Positions 33,085-45,088 of a stretch of DNA of 64,000 bases are shown piece after piece. The notes beneath the pieces were generated by a model. That model was not told the origin of the DNA. It did not search any database and saw only the letters and a program-made list of their open reading frames with translations. Origin of the DNA: Anniella stebbinsi (Eukaryota > Chordata > Lepidosauria > Squamata > Anniellidae). Every line of letters starts with the position of its first letter. Within the stretch, counting starts at the first letter, position 1. The position numbers were made by a program, and so were the translations under genes. Location of the stretch: NCBI GenBank assembly GCA_029215795.1, contig JARDYH010000002.1, forward strand, positions 59,745,001-59,809,000. The letters run 5' to 3'.

Positions 33085-33754
33085 TTAGGTAAAGGAATCA
33101 GCAAATGCCTAAATGTAGAAACATTTTTTTCCCTTGGCATCACAAATTATTAAATATAATCTGAATGGCAGTGCAATAGGTAAAGTTGCCTCATAAACAT
33201 CAATGTCCATCTCAACTCTGGGGCTTGTGAAAAGAAGTGTTCAGCATACTCTATCAAATGTACATGATAATAGTACCAAATGTTTTGGCAAAAAAGATTT
33301 TTGAAAGTAACCATGAAGGCTTTTTTTGGTTATTCTTGACAAAAAGTAGAAATCAATAGCTTTATACAAAAAACTCCTTTTAATACATTATTTTCATGCT
33401 TGATACATTTCTGTGCACGCATACTTTGAGTTCACTCACACCCCTCTGTATTTTTTGTAACAGTTTTGTAACCCCCCACCCCACAACGCACACACACACA
33501 ATCCACTATGCTGAAATCATAGCATAATACAGATGAAAAAATGCAAAACATTTATTGACGTTGGGGGGGGGGGAGGGAGAGAATTCAGCTTCACATTCAC
33601 TCCCCCACCACACACTTACACACACACCAAGTATCTGGAGGAAAGTTTCCATTCCCTTATTATTTCTATGCATGACTTTTTTAAAAATGGCAGCAATGAT
33701 CATTGGCCAGATTCAAGAGGTTTCTTTGCTTTTTTAAATCACAATTTATCACTG

Positions 33755-34006
33755 CATGGGATCACTGCATTACCGGCTGTGTGAAATGCGCTTTAAAATT
33801 GTTGAGATGCGGAGAATCGCTTGTTTACATGGTCATAATGCGCTTTAATGGCCGCAGTAAATTAAAACTTGCTATTTAACGTGAATGCGAAGATGCGCAT
33901 AATCAGAGAGAAAATGCACGTCAACCCCCGATTTGCGCTCCGTTCATGTGGAGGTAAAAATTTTAATGCACTTTGAAAGAGCTTTAAATCACTCTTGTAG
34001 AGGCAC
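33755..34006 (+). mobile_element. GCGC-rich MITE, variant subfamily, right part
   Basis: Shares 'GCTTGTTTACATGGTCATAA' and 'GATTTGCGCTCCGTTCATG' with 13935-14230 and ends CTCTTGTAGAGGCA. The left third is missing or decayed. Confidence 0.7.
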
Positions 34007-34579
34007 TCGCAGAGTGTCTTTGCTTGCGCCCTGCCGGCAGCATCCTCTTTCCAGCTGGGTAGTCTTGGGCGAGCTTGAACTCCAAGCAGCACAGTGCAAA
34101 GAGTGGCCCTCAAAGGCTGCACGGATCCCTCTGCGGCACGCTCCCTTGGAAGGCAGTCCAGAAGTCACCGAAATGGGCCCTTTCCAGCCTCTCCGGAGCA
34201 GCGATCTGGGCTCCTTGTGGGTCATTGTGATGGGGGTGGCCCAGCAGGAGTTCAGACGGGCCACAGCAGAGGCTGAAAAGGGCCCGTTTTGGTACTTCTG
34301 GAAACAGGCCTTCCGAGGCCCGCCCATGGCAGATCCGGGGTCCTAGAGTGTTGTCGCCATAGCAACGGCCCTCAAGGAGCCCGGATATACCATGGGCAGG
34401 CCTCAGAAGGTCCGTTTTCAGAAATGTCCAAAACAGGTCTTTCCAACTTTTCCCGGGGGTGGGGGTAATTTTCTGGATTTTGGTCCGAAATTAGGTTTCC
34501 CCCCCCTGGACCGGGATTTGCCCCCTGTTTTCCAGACATGTCTGGGCAGATCCAGGTGGATGGTCACCCTAAATTAACA

Positions 34580-34835
34580 AGATAAGAAGAGCCCTGCTGG
34601 ATCAGATCAAGAGTCTATGCACTCCATCATTCTGTTCACACAGTGGTCAACCAGCTGCTCACGGGAAACCCACAAACAAGATATGAGTGCAATAGCACCC
34701 TCCTGCCCATGTGCCTCAGCAGCTAGTGTACCTACGCATACTGCCTCTGATATAGGAGGTAGCATAGAGGCATAAAGACTAGTAGCAATTGATAGCCTTC
34801 TCCTCCAGAAGAACTGGTTCCATCAACTGATTATG
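34580..34835 (-). mobile_element. CR1-like LINE fragment, antisense
   Basis: 'AAGAAGAGCCCTGCTGGATC', 'CATTCTGTTCACACAGTGG', 'ACTGCCTCTGATATAGGAGG' and 'ATTGATAGCCTTCTCCTCCA' follow the order of a repeat common in reptile genomes that I recall as antisense CR1. The large element ends only a few bases upstream. Confidence 0.55.
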
Positions 34836-35555
34836 GAAATCACTGAACGAGGGGTTAGCAAAAGAAAAACAACAACACCCCATCTTTAAGAATACGTCTC
34901 TATTTCATTGTTGCGACGTGTCATGGTACAGATGGTCATGGAGCAAATTCTTGCAAAAACCATATGTCTTGCACACACAAAGAAGTGGGCTTTATATTTG
35001 GATGGCTTGGAGGTTCTTGAGGTTTGCACAGTGGTGGCACCTCCAGATTTTGCTTTCCTTCATGCCCTCTCCTGCACCTGTCCTTCCATTTCTAAATCAG
35101 ATTTATTTGTCCCCATCTTTGCTTCTGCCCTGACTATATAATTGCCTTCCACAGAAATCTGTCTGCCTATGCAGCAGGGGCCAAGGAAAAGGTCAAGCAT
35201 ATTAACAGCACTAGCAGCAGATGTGCTTGATGGCTGGCAAGTCAGTGCTCCCAGCAGAGCTTGTAAAAGGAACAAATTATCATCCACTCAACAGGCAGAC
35301 TGCAATGAAGGACATCTCAGGGCAGATTCACATCGTCCTTTGGCCATGCTGCAGTGTGAGTTACTGGGTAAATGGTGTGGGCTCAAACCAAACCAAAACT
35401 ATCATCTTGAGATCAGTAACTTCTTCTTGTTCCTTCCGACTAGTTTGTTCCCCAAACTTGAATGGGTGTATCTAAGATTCACCAGATCAAGTGATACAAT
35501 GGCTTGAAGGACAGGCCCCACTCAGCAACAGATGTACTGAATCCAGCTGAGTGTT
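34836..35555. other. Unassigned
   Basis: Several overlapping frames of 70-120 codons (34908-35507) have no recognisable domain. I see no exon structure. Confidence 0.35.
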
Positions 35556-35559
35556 CTGG

Positions 35560-35852
35560 GCATCAAGAATTACTAAATATTTTAACAGTTAAATATTTAA
35601 TCCAGTATTTTAACAGTTAAATTAACTCAATTTTAATCCTTGCTGTTTTAAATTTGTATTTTAATCTGTATTAATTCCTGCTGCTTGGTTTTATTCTGGT
35701 TGTGTTTTTATATTGTGAGTTATTTTGTGTTTTTAGATTGTGGCTTGTTTTATATTTTTAAAATTATTTCATGGTTTTAATTTTTGTGAACCGCCCAGAG
35801 AGCTTCGGCTATGGGGTGGTATAAAAATGCAATAAATAAATAAATAAATAAT
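35560..35852 (+). mobile_element. L2-like LINE 3' UTR
   Basis: A T-rich 3' UTR leads to 'GTGAACCGCCCAGAGAGC', 'TTCGGCTATGGGGTGG' and 'TATAAAAATGCAATAAAT' with an (AAAT)n tail, a standard L2-type ending. Confidence 0.7.
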
Positions 35853-35854
35853 AC

Positions 35855-37550
35855 GATCCCTGAAACACACAAAGTGGTACCATAAAACTTACATTTATTA
35901 CTCAAACAGATCAGAAAATAACAAATCTTTGTAATGAAGAAACAAGCAAATCGCATTACTATAGACTATGCAATTAGAATGAAACATAATAGAAATTGTG
36001 ACTAGCATATTTCTTAGTACAATTTAAGTTCTATTTCTCTCAACCAACATAGAAGTCATCATTAAGATCTTATAGTTACCTATCTGGCAAGCATGGTTTG
36101 CAGATCTTAGGTAATCATGTTTGGAAGACTTCTCGTTCTCCCAGGATCTCTCTGGGCAATCAGATCTAACTTTTATGTTGATGATAACCTCATCTTAAGT
36201 TTTAGAGGTAGTCATACTATTATTCCTATTTCTCTCAACCTAGCCAGGTTTGCCACTGCTGCCAGGAATATCTAGATGGAGGCATCTCTGCTAAGCTAAG
36301 CAGCTTTTTGGTTCCAATACGTGACTGATCCACTTGTGGCAACCTTGCTTCATTTTCAAGAATATTTCCCTTATTTCCAAGTATACATTATATTAGTTAT
36401 CTCACAACACACAGAACTAATCACATCTATTACTAATCTCTTTCAATCAGCATATACAGATAATTAGGAATAGCACTCCTATGAAATACAGAGCTACATC
36501 ACTCCAGCGTTTTGCATCCCACCTTGTTTGCTGTTTTGCAACGCGGTAGTCACATGATGTCATGCCTGTCCTGCAGTCATCTCACCTATTACTCTCCATT
36601 TTCTGTGTTTTTTTAGAGTAGGGAAAGTCTGGTTTTTTCCTCCATGCAAGATAAAACCGCTCTTCCGTCCCCATGTATTGCCGTCCTCACGCTATGTCGC
36701 AGAACCTCCCTTCTTGGAGGTGTCTGCGTTGAAGGGCAGTCTTGCTGATGAAAGAGGAAGGTGGGGCAGTTCTCCAGTCCATACAACTATTCAACGAGGA
36801 AGGAGGAGGGAGAGCAGGTGCACGAATGCCCCATGCAGAAGGGAGCATTATCACCTCAAATGGCAGAAATGGCACCCGACCAATAAAACCCAAAATTGCT
36901 AAAATGCTAGCTCACAAAACCAGAACGAGGGGGTGCCCATGTCCATTATAATGTCCATCACAACCACAACAACCATTGAAGTGCAGGGGGAAGTACAAGG
37001 GGCGTGGTGTGGCGTGCACAATCGGAAGCGTAAGCCGGCACAGGTGAATGAGGTAAATGAGACGAAATAGTGAATCAACTCAAGCATGTGAAAGTGACCA
37101 GTGCTTGATGCGCTAATGAAATGGAGGTGGAAATCGTGGAAGCATACCAGGAAAAAAAAGGTGTGATGGAGCTCACAAAGAATTCTTGGCAACACAAGAT
37201 GTTACATTCATACTCTGTGACAATCTGAGGGCTCTGCACTGAAACCCTCATTGCTGCTCACCTTACTGTTTGAAAATGGGTTTTGGGAGGTGAACCACAA
37301 TTTTGGTACATGGACACACCACTAACAAACAGCCCAGGCAGCAAGGTAATATACAACACATATAATGGGTTAACTGCATGCCTCCTATGATTATCTGATT
37401 GCTACCACATGACCAAACTGAATTGCACTCCAAGAGACATTTACCATTCCCAGCATCAAAGACTGAAGATCAATCTGACCCCTTTATGGAACAGTTCATT
37501 CGGCCACAACATCAGTTGTAATTTAAATTGATCTTCTACTCAGGGTGTTT
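35855..37550. other. About 1.7 kb mostly unassigned
   Basis: 36528-36580 ('TTTTGCAACGCGGTAGTCAC', 'ATGATGTCATGCC') loosely matches an arm of the hairpin at 45638-45848. Frames at 36678-37195 lack domains. Confidence 0.35.
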
Positions 37551-37559
37551 CTACATGAA

Positions 37560-37905
37560 GCGTTTAACCTGCACCTTTACTGAGGTTTTTGCTTCTGAAT
37601 TTTTTGCGGGATTAAGATTAGGATTGGCTCCTTTTCACATTTTTTTTCACCTGGGGTTTGCTTTCTCTGCCTTTCTGTATTTTCCATTATACAACCACTA
37701 GGTAGCATTGTGGTATAGTGGAATTGTGCAATTACATGAGATTTCTATGGTGTTACAGAGGCAGTTCAGAAAAATACCACACTTTGCCTATTAAGAAAAA
37801 AAACCTCAATAATGGTCAGAAAACATGGGCCGTGAAGGATGTCATTGTGTAAAGGACTCGCAAACTATCATGAATGAACAATCAAGAGTGCACAATAAAA
37901 GCTGT
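37560..37905. repeat. Degraded dispersed repeat
   Basis: 'GTTTCTACATGAAGCGTTTAA' at one end and 'GAGTGCACAATAAAAGC' at the other, with a TATACAACCACTAGGTAGCA segment, resemble 2860-3010 and 5740-5978. Likely an old DNA transposon. Confidence 0.35.
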
Positions 37906-37909
37906 GCAC

Positions 37910-39820
37910 TCATATGTAGAAAGGCTCATAGGCTGGGGGTTGGTTTGTTTTTGGGTTGTACGCATGTCCATATTTAATGCTCATCACCTGCACATTTATG
38001 CACATCCTGCCATGCCAGAATTGTTGTGCGAATAATCCCGTAGTGAGCACAGACACCATTTGCCTTATCAAGCCAGAGCAGTGTAATTGCTCTGATTTTG
38101 TATTACACAACAAAAGTGTGAATAAGGCCAAATGTATATTAAATGGGATGTTGCAAAACAAACTGTCACATCAATCTTGTGTTTCAAAACAAAGTGGGTG
38201 AAATTATTAAGTGCCAAGTTAAAAGAAGATGTATCACATGACATTTCATCTCTATTGTGTGAGCAACCATATGGGTTTTTTTTAATGTTGAGAAATAATT
38301 TATCCATATTTGAGAAAATATCTAAATAAACATAAATGTAAAAAAGCTGGAGCTCTTCAAGAGCTCCGGTGTTGTGAATACGTTGTGATTGCTGTACATT
38401 TTCTGATGTAACAATCACAACAACCACCCACATGAGTCTGTCACCTAAGCCAATACAAATTTTCTCTACTCAATGTAGTTTAGCACAGATCGTTATAAAT
38501 TCATCAAATACTTTTCCCCCCATTAACCTATTAAATGTCTTCCATAAAAGACAAAGAAGGTCCATGGTGGAAAAATATTTTATTTGGGCATCATGTGCGC
38601 TCAGTGCCATCAGGGATTCTGGGTTCTTATTTCTCCCACAACTTTCCAGGACAAAGATTAAGCTTAATTGGCAGTTATGATAAATAACAGCTGTCAGATA
38701 CAAATTAGAATAGAATATGATGGATGCTTGTAAAAACAGATCTAGTTGGGGGCGGGGGAGAGAGAAAGCACTGAGGAAGGAAATAAGGATGAAAAAAATT
38801 CAGTAAGGATTTTTTTAAAATGCAAGCACAGCCAGGCATGTGCTTGAGTTTAGTCATTTGGATGTATAAGAGGAATTCACAAGAGGGACCAAATTATAAA
38901 GAACAAATTGTACATATTGTGTACTTAGATTCTACACCGACGTCATTTTGGATGTACTGGAATTATTATTAGTTCATAGCTAAGACAGAGCAATTCAAGG
39001 AGATCATAACAACATGGAGGGAAAGACAAAACGTAAACATGTTTCATCATTAAACAGTAACACCTGCTTTTTTAATGATATGAAATAATATTTTAATCTA
39101 TGACATTTAAGGGATGCCTTTGATTAGGACTAATTAATATTCAAATACAATATACAAATTACATAGAACTCTATCTCAGGCTGATAGAATTCAAGAAAAA
39201 CATTTTCAAGGGGGGGAGGGGGAAATAGAAGGTAAGCCCAATATATCCTTGTTTGCAGATCTTTTAAATGGAAGAGGAAACAGCAGGCTAGCCATATGCT
39301 AAGGTTCAAGTTATTTAAAACATCCTTGGGGCAAGGCAGTAATAGGGAAAGCTCTGTATAGTTCTTTTTGCATTACATTGAATACATGTGTTGGGGAGAG
39401 TTGGATCACACAGGTGTTCCTGCTCCTCCACTGCGCACTTTCTATGCAGCATGCGCAAAGGGCTTTTGAGGATGTTGAGGCCAGGCATAAGGCACATCTG
39501 TCCCCATGTTATTCTTTATAAACATTTAGGATGGGAGAGAAATAAGATAAATAAAATTCAAAACATATATAAAGAGGAGAACATAAAGAGATGAATCAAC
39601 AATGTTGCCAGCTGTGGGGACATGTTATCTGGTCTGCCAGGAACTGTGAACTTCATGCCGTGCTGTATCTTTGGGGTAGAGTTAACAGGAGAGGAAGTGA
39701 CCAGGGGTCTGTGACTGTGGGCTTGTTTGTGCTGACAGTGCCTGCCCTGGCAGGTTGTTATTCATCACATGGGAGATCAGCATATGCCTTAGAACAAAGC
39801 AATTCCCATGTTTCCTTACA
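37910..39820. other. Low-repeat region, ~1.9 kb
   Basis: No transposon recognised apart from a small hairpin 'GAGCTCTTCAAGAGCTC' near 38350. Contains a candidate conserved block at 38590-38720 (see findings). Confidence 0.4.
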
Positions 39821-39890
39821 GCAGCTTTTCCCAACCTGGCCCACTGGGCTGGGGATGTTGGAAAGTATAGTCCATCCGACTTATCTTAAA

Positions 39891-40830
39891 TAGGGTGACC
39901 AGATTTTGGAAACCAAAATCCTGGTCCCCCCCGCCACCCCCCCCACAAAACAACCCCCCCACCAAAAACACCAGCCTGGACCTACCGGATTCTCTTCCTC
40001 CGCCGCCTGCACTGGGTCCTCTACTGCCGCCCCCGCCGGGTCAGCCGCCGTCCCCAGGTCCCCTGGCGCCACCACCGCCGGGTCTTCCTCCTCCTCTGCC
40101 GGGTCCCCCGCCGCCGGGTCCTCCGTCCCCGCTGTCGGGTCAGCCTCCAGGTCCTCCGCTGCCACCAGGTCCTCCGCCGCCGGGCTTGAAAGGCCAGAGG
40201 CCACGCGGAAAAGGCAGGAGAGGGCCAGATCCGGAAGTGATGTAATCGGCCCTCTCCCGCGCATCCTCTGGCCTCCTTGGGGCTCGTTGCAATGGCGACG
40301 AGCCCTGAGGAGCCCGGACACCCGTGCGGAAGAGGCAGGGGAGCCCCTGCCTCTTCTGCACGACCTCTGGCCTCCTCGGGGCTTGTCGCCATCGCAACGA
40401 GCCCCAAGGAGGCAAGAGGCTGCGCGGAAGAGACGGGAGAGGGCTGGATCCGGAAGTGATGTAATCGGCCCTCTCCCGCCTCTTCCATGCAGCCTTTGGC
40501 CTCACGAGCCCGGCAGCGGCGGTGAAGGACCTGGCGGTGGTGGAGGAACCGGCGGTGGAGGACCCGGCGGAGGCCGGGAAGCGGCCGTGCCAGCAGGTAA
40601 GTGCCCCCCCTCGTGCCTCGCGCTCCTTACCTGCAGGGGCGTCCGCTTCCCTCCGAAGCTTGTTTCTCAGTAGATTCAAGCACCGGAGGGAAGCGGACGC
40701 CCCTGCAGGTAATGAGCATGAGGCGCGAGGGGGGGCACTTACCTGCTGGGCGGCCGCTTCCTGGGCTCCGCCGCTGCCACGGCCACTGGGTCTACTGCCG
40801 CTCGCTACCACCGCCGCGTGACCTAATTGT
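39891..40830 (+). mobile_element. GC-rich hAT-like element (family D), right end missing
   Basis: It starts TAGGGTGACCAGATTTTGG, as at 21963. It contains two copies of 'GGAAGTGATGTAATCGGCCC' (near 40233 and 40450), hairpins, and a palindrome from 'CCTGCAGGGGCGTCCGCTTC' to its inverse (40629-40709) edged by CAGGTAAGT and CTTACCTG. No matching right terminus or duplication was found. Proline-, glycine- and alanine-rich frames are repeat translations. Confidence 0.65.
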
Positions 40831-40864
40831 TAACCCTAATTGTTAAGAACCTGAATATAAGAGC

Positions 40865-40985
40865 ATAAGAAGAGTAATCCTGGATGAGACCAAAGGCATA
40901 TCTAATCTAGCATCCTGTTTCCATGGTGGCCAGACAGATGCTTATGGAAAGGAAAGCCCACAAGCAAGAAATGAGTCAGTGAGGT
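40865..40985 (-). mobile_element. CR1-like LINE fragment, antisense
   Basis: 'GCATAAGAAGAGTAATCCTG', 'GAGACCAAAGGCATATCTAA' and 'CATCCTGTTTCCATGGTGGCC' follow the same order as 34580-34835. Confidence 0.5.
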
Positions 40986-41082
40986 TTTTTTTACAGCAGG
41001 GGCAATGTGGTATTTAATTGTAAAAGGGGAAAGAAAGCACGATTGCCTTTTGTGTATTTGTGCTATTTCATTATCCAACCTT

Positions 41083-41437
41083 GGCCCCCTCCACAAGGAT
41101 GCGCTTTTGCGCCCGGTTCGGCGATTATGCGCATTATCGCGGAGGCGCATTTACTCCTAATCCCTCTGCACGGGCGGTGGCGAGAGGCAGCGAAGCGCAT
41201 TAATTGATGTCCAAAAAGCGCTTTACAAGACGTTAACGCGCATAATCGCTTGTTCACACCGCGAAAATGCGCTTTAACGGCCGGAGCAAAATAAAAGTCG
41301 CTATTTAACGCGCATTCGAAAATGCGCATTATCGGGGAGATAACGCGCCTGTACGCCCGTTTTGCGCTCCACTGGTGTGGAGGTAAAATTTATAATGAGC
41401 CTTCAAGGCTCATTAAATGTCTCGTGTAGAGGAGGCC
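41083..41437 (+). mobile_element. GCGC-rich MITE, full length (355 bp)
   Basis: GGCCCCCTCCACAAGGATGC to CTCGTGTAGAGGAGGCC. Close in order and length to 676-1030 and 32730-33084. Confidence 0.85.
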
Positions 41438-41439
41438 AG

Positions 41440-41978
41440 TGTGGCCTAGAAGTTATGTAAAAGAAAAGCAAAAATGGAAATGCTCTTCATGTAGTGCTTG
41501 GATTTTGGTTCTGCAATGAAATGAAATGAAGATACAGTGGATTCTTCTTTCCCTGTTCAGTATGCATGCACTCTTACATTCATGTCTTCTCAAGATTGTA
41601 ATTTACACACCTTCCTCCTAATCCATTATTTTTTTTTTAGAAAAATTATTCATACAAACCTTTCCTTAGAATACTCCAACCATCTATTTATGGCTGAGCA
41701 CTGGGTCCATTGCAGAACCCATGACTTTAGTATGAAATATTTACATATGTTTTCTCGGGTTTTCATCAGATTTCTGAAATTATCTTCTAAAAGTTCCAGT
41801 CCATGTAACTATGCATTGATGGAAGATGACCTTTCATGGAAACTAATTACAGGCAGGAATTCTGGATCCTGAACATTTGTGTTGGCATGTCTGCCTGCCA
41901 CATCTCAGTAACATCCCTGTGAGACCAACACAGTACAATGTTTTGTGACATTGCAGTGATATAAATAGCCTGTACATC
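41440..41978. other. Unassigned
   Basis: A 111-codon frame (41537-41872) has no recognisable domain; its composition is that of AT-rich non-coding DNA. Confidence 0.35.
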
Positions 41979-42012
<34 letters not shown>

Positions 42013-42875
42013 TTATAACCCGCCTCTCCCTACGGATCGAGGCGGGGAACACAATGCAATACAAGCATGACAAAGTTAAAAAAAAAATTTAAAACAAGAG
42101 AAACACATCATTAAAACATTTAAAATTCATCCAGATAGGCCTGCCGGAAGAGAACAGTCTTCATGACTCTCTTGAATTCATGAAGTCTGTCAATTTGTCT
42201 AACCTCCTCCGGCAGACCATTCCATAGTCTGGGAGCCATAGAAGAGAAGGTCCTCTGGGTAACACTCGCCAGCCTAGTTCTGGCTGGCTTGAGTACGTTC
42301 TTCCCAGAGGACCTAAGAGTGCGGGGCGGATTGTACGGGAGAAGGCGATCCCGTAGGTAGCCTGGGCCCAAACCATGTAGGGCTTTAAAGGTAATAACCA
42401 ACACTTTATACTTTGCCCAGAAACTGACCGGCAGCCAGTGAAGTGATTTTAAAACTGGTGTAATGTGGTCACCCCTAGGTGTACCAGTGACCAACCTGGC
42501 TGCCATATTTTGAACAAGTTGAAGTTTCCGGACTAGGCACAAAGGTAGCCCTATGTATAGCACATTGCAGAAGTCGAGCCTCGAAGTTACCAGCACGTGC
42601 ACTACCGTCTTTAGGTCTTCCAACTCTAGGAAGGGGTGCAGCTGGCGTATCAGCCGAAGCTGACAGTAGGCACTCCTGGCCGTCGCATCAATCTGAGCTG
42701 TCATCTGGAGCGACGGATCCAGGAGTACCCCCAAGCTGCGAACACAGTCTTTCAGGGGGGGTGTAACTCCATCCAGAACTGGTTGACACACCTCCAAATC
42801 CAGGTTGGGGCCTTTGACAGCAAGCACCTCCGTCTTGTCTGGATTCAGCTTCAGTTTCTCCCACATATGCACTTG
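41979..42875 (-). mobile_element. L2-clade LINE, 5'-truncated, 250-codon open C-terminal frame
   Basis: The minus-strand frame 42872-42120 reads 'EKLKLNPDKTEVLAVKG' (end of the RT thumb region), 'SLGVLLDPSLQM', 'SRLDFCNVLYIGLPLCLVRK', 'NMAARLVTGTPRGDHITPV', 'LKSLHWLPVSF' and ends 'FRQAYLDEF', the same C-terminus as the copy at 14793-15477. The 3' UTR contains the inverse of 'CGCCTCGATCC' and ends in (TAA)n at 41979-42012. The frame is intact, so the insertion is fairly young, but the polymerase core and the endonuclease are missing. This is the best preserved coding stretch in the window. Confidence 0.92.
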
Positions 42876-42879
42876 CTGG

Positions 42880-43590
42880 AACAGTCAGGCATGAAAGACT
42901 TCTTCAATATTTTCTGTTTCTATGACCGCTATGACCGCTTACCACAGTTCGAGCAGTGTTCATGCTAAGTGCAGACATGAATCAATATATGTTGAAAACA
43001 TAATATAATAATAGTCTTGTAAATTATTTTCATGCATACTTGCAACATGTGCAAGATCTGAAACATGTCCTTGGTGTATATCATCTCAATCAGGACAAAT
43101 TATTACAAAAGAATAAAATGTGCCATTTTTACTTTGCTTATTAAATCTCGGCAATTATCATTTCTGGTTCTCATCCAAAGTGAGAATAGTTTTTGCTTTT
43201 CAAAGTCTAGATATGATTTCCTGATGTATTCCTATGGAGATCAGCACTAAGCAGAATTAAGTGTTCTGCACCTATATGGACTCTTCATCTACTATATTTT
43301 GTTTGTTTCCACATTTAACCAGCTTAAAAAGCACCTGCACTTGCCCAATAACTTATTTCGCCATCCAATGACATTCAACTTTGATTTCTTTGCACTATAA
43401 GATGGACTGTGACTACCCTTGGCACAACAGTTTGATCATTCCTCACACCATGTAACAGACAACAGAGGAAGGAAGGAAAAGAAAGAGTGAAAAGGGAAGA
43501 CCAACCCAAATCAAATGTAGAGCAGCAGAATTCAATTCATAATGGGCACCAAATTTTTTTGGAATCATTAGCACATAAATAAATCCTTAT
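42880..43590. other. Unassigned
   Basis: AT-rich. No repeat family or exon recognised. Confidence 0.35.
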
Positions 43591-43593
43591 TTT

Positions 43594-43945
43594 GAGCATC
43601 ATCAGATGGGGGGGGATTGTGGTTCCCTTCAGTTACTTCTCTGCCCCCGCTCCTGTCCCACATTACTTCCTCTTCCTTCCCAGAGAAGAAAGAGGAAGTA
43701 AACAAAGACCATGTGGTCCATTCAGGGGTCGTTTTATTGCACTGCTTTTCCTGGACACAGCAGGAAACAGCGGAACATTCCATTTCCAAAAAAAAGGTTG
43801 GATTAAAAGGGGTCCATTTTGTGACAGAAAAAAGGCAAGAAGGAGCAGGAGGTGTGCAGGAGGCAGACATCATAATCTAAAGGATACATGAAAAACATGA
43901 GTGGGCAGTAGCAAGCTTGTGACAAAACGCTCGTCCGGTGAACCC
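43594..43945 (+). mobile_element. Family E MITE
   Basis: 'GAGCATCATCAGATGG' at the left, 'ACTTCCTCTTCC..GAGGAAGTAAAC' inside, 'AAACGCTCGTCCGGTGA' at the right. Same order as 2163-2507. Confidence 0.6.
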
Positions 43946-43949
43946 CTTT

Positions 43950-45085
43950 ATGACACCATACATCATTCAGGTCAACCTGTTAACCATAAGCCTAAGAATA
44001 ATTTCTAAATGTGTAATACATTTTTATTGTTTCATGAATCACTGTTTGCTTTTTTCTGTTTGTATTTTTCCTGATATTTAAATTTGATAAGCAAGGGAAA
44101 AACCAAGGCATTGCAAACCATTCTTCAGTACAATCTCCACTGAAATGAATAGGAGGAGCATGGCAGTTGTCTTATGTAGCTCCCATTCACTTCAGTAGAA
44201 GACCTTCTTGATGGCTTTGGCCCAGCGTAACAAAAATGCTATGGCGCATTTCAGACAACATAATGAACATATCCAGGGGGAGCGGAACTGTATGCATTGC
44301 CCCCACCTTCAACCAATGTTTATCCATTTGAAAGTCCAAAAAGAAACTACACACATATTGCACTCTTGGGATCCTGCCATTAGGTTGTCTATTTTATTAA
44401 TTTAATTTAAAATTTAATTATTAGAGGATGCCTTTTGTATTTCCCACCTCAAGCACGCAAACATCCTTGGGCTATTCTTAGAACCATTTATGTATTTGAA
44501 CCAGGAAAGGAAGAGAAGAAAGAAAGGGCAGAAGACCTGCTCAAAACACTTCCCATTCCGGAAGTCACATTCTGAGGCCTCAGAGAAATGTGAAATTCAA
44601 CCATCTTTGCTCCTTTTGAACTCACTACATTTTGGCAGCGAACACAGGCTCACTTGGCAGGACTAAGAACCAAATGCTCATAACAGATGGAATACATTAC
44701 ACTCAGGATTGTCTGCACAGGGTACAGTATCTAAAAACAGCCGGAGAGCACAACCTATGAGTAACAACTATGGACGAGACAAAATCTGCAAAGCAGGGGC
44801 AATATTTCTGGGCCTTGGATAGTCTTGCCTTCCTTTTTCTTGTTTTGAAATGTCGGATGTGCAGCACAGCCCTATGCAGACATAAGTCCCAGTAACTTCA
44901 ATAAGGCTTATTCCTGTTAAGTGTGTTTAGGAGAGCAGTTTTTGTCCTTCTTTCTCTTGTTTTCTCAAACAGGGAAACAATTGATTCTGAATCATTAACG
45001 ATCAGTAGTGTACAGGTGGAGCTTCCCTGACTAAACTCTGCCAGCTGAATCTACATAACCTATGCACATAGATTTGGGTTTTATA
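43950..45085. other. Mostly unassigned; short 'AATAAGGCTTATTCC' MITE piece near 44868-44940
   Basis: Only the small palindromic fragment (AGCCCTATGCAGACATAAGTC and after) is recognised. Confidence 0.4.
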
Positions 45086-45088
45086 TTA

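Larger units (their letters stand above)
30268..34571. mobile_element. Second ~4.3-kb hAT-like element, degraded and nested
   Basis: The left end TAGGGTGACTATATTTTGG and the right end GGTGGATGGTCACCCTA match the element at 19409-23484 over about 280 bp and 130 bp. The flanks AATTAAGA (30260-30267) and AATTAACA (34572-34579) agree at 7 of 8. The ~33-bp left subterminal unit is present about twice (30315-30375). It has since received LINE pieces and two GCGC MITEs. Confidence 0.75.

Noticed and set aside
34908..35507. Cluster of overlapping frames of 70-121 codons
   Set aside because: No domain, no splice context, different frames compete; treated as chance.
36678..37195. Frames around 36.7-37.2 kb that might be an exon
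   Set aside because: The minus-strand frame is hydrophobic and low in complexity; no conserved motif or convincing splice pair.
39895..40821. Long overlapping frames (up to 255 codons) rich in Pro/Ala/Gly/Ser
   Set aside because: They lie within a GC-rich transposon, on both strands, with low-complexity composition and no domain. High GC alone lengthens open frames.
676..41437. A frame of ~85 codons recurring in several places (starts 'MRIIECALNSDFYFAPAV')
   Set aside because: It recurs only because it lies inside copies of the GCGC-rich MITE. It is open on both strands and in shifted frames, has no domain, and is a by-product of the repeat.
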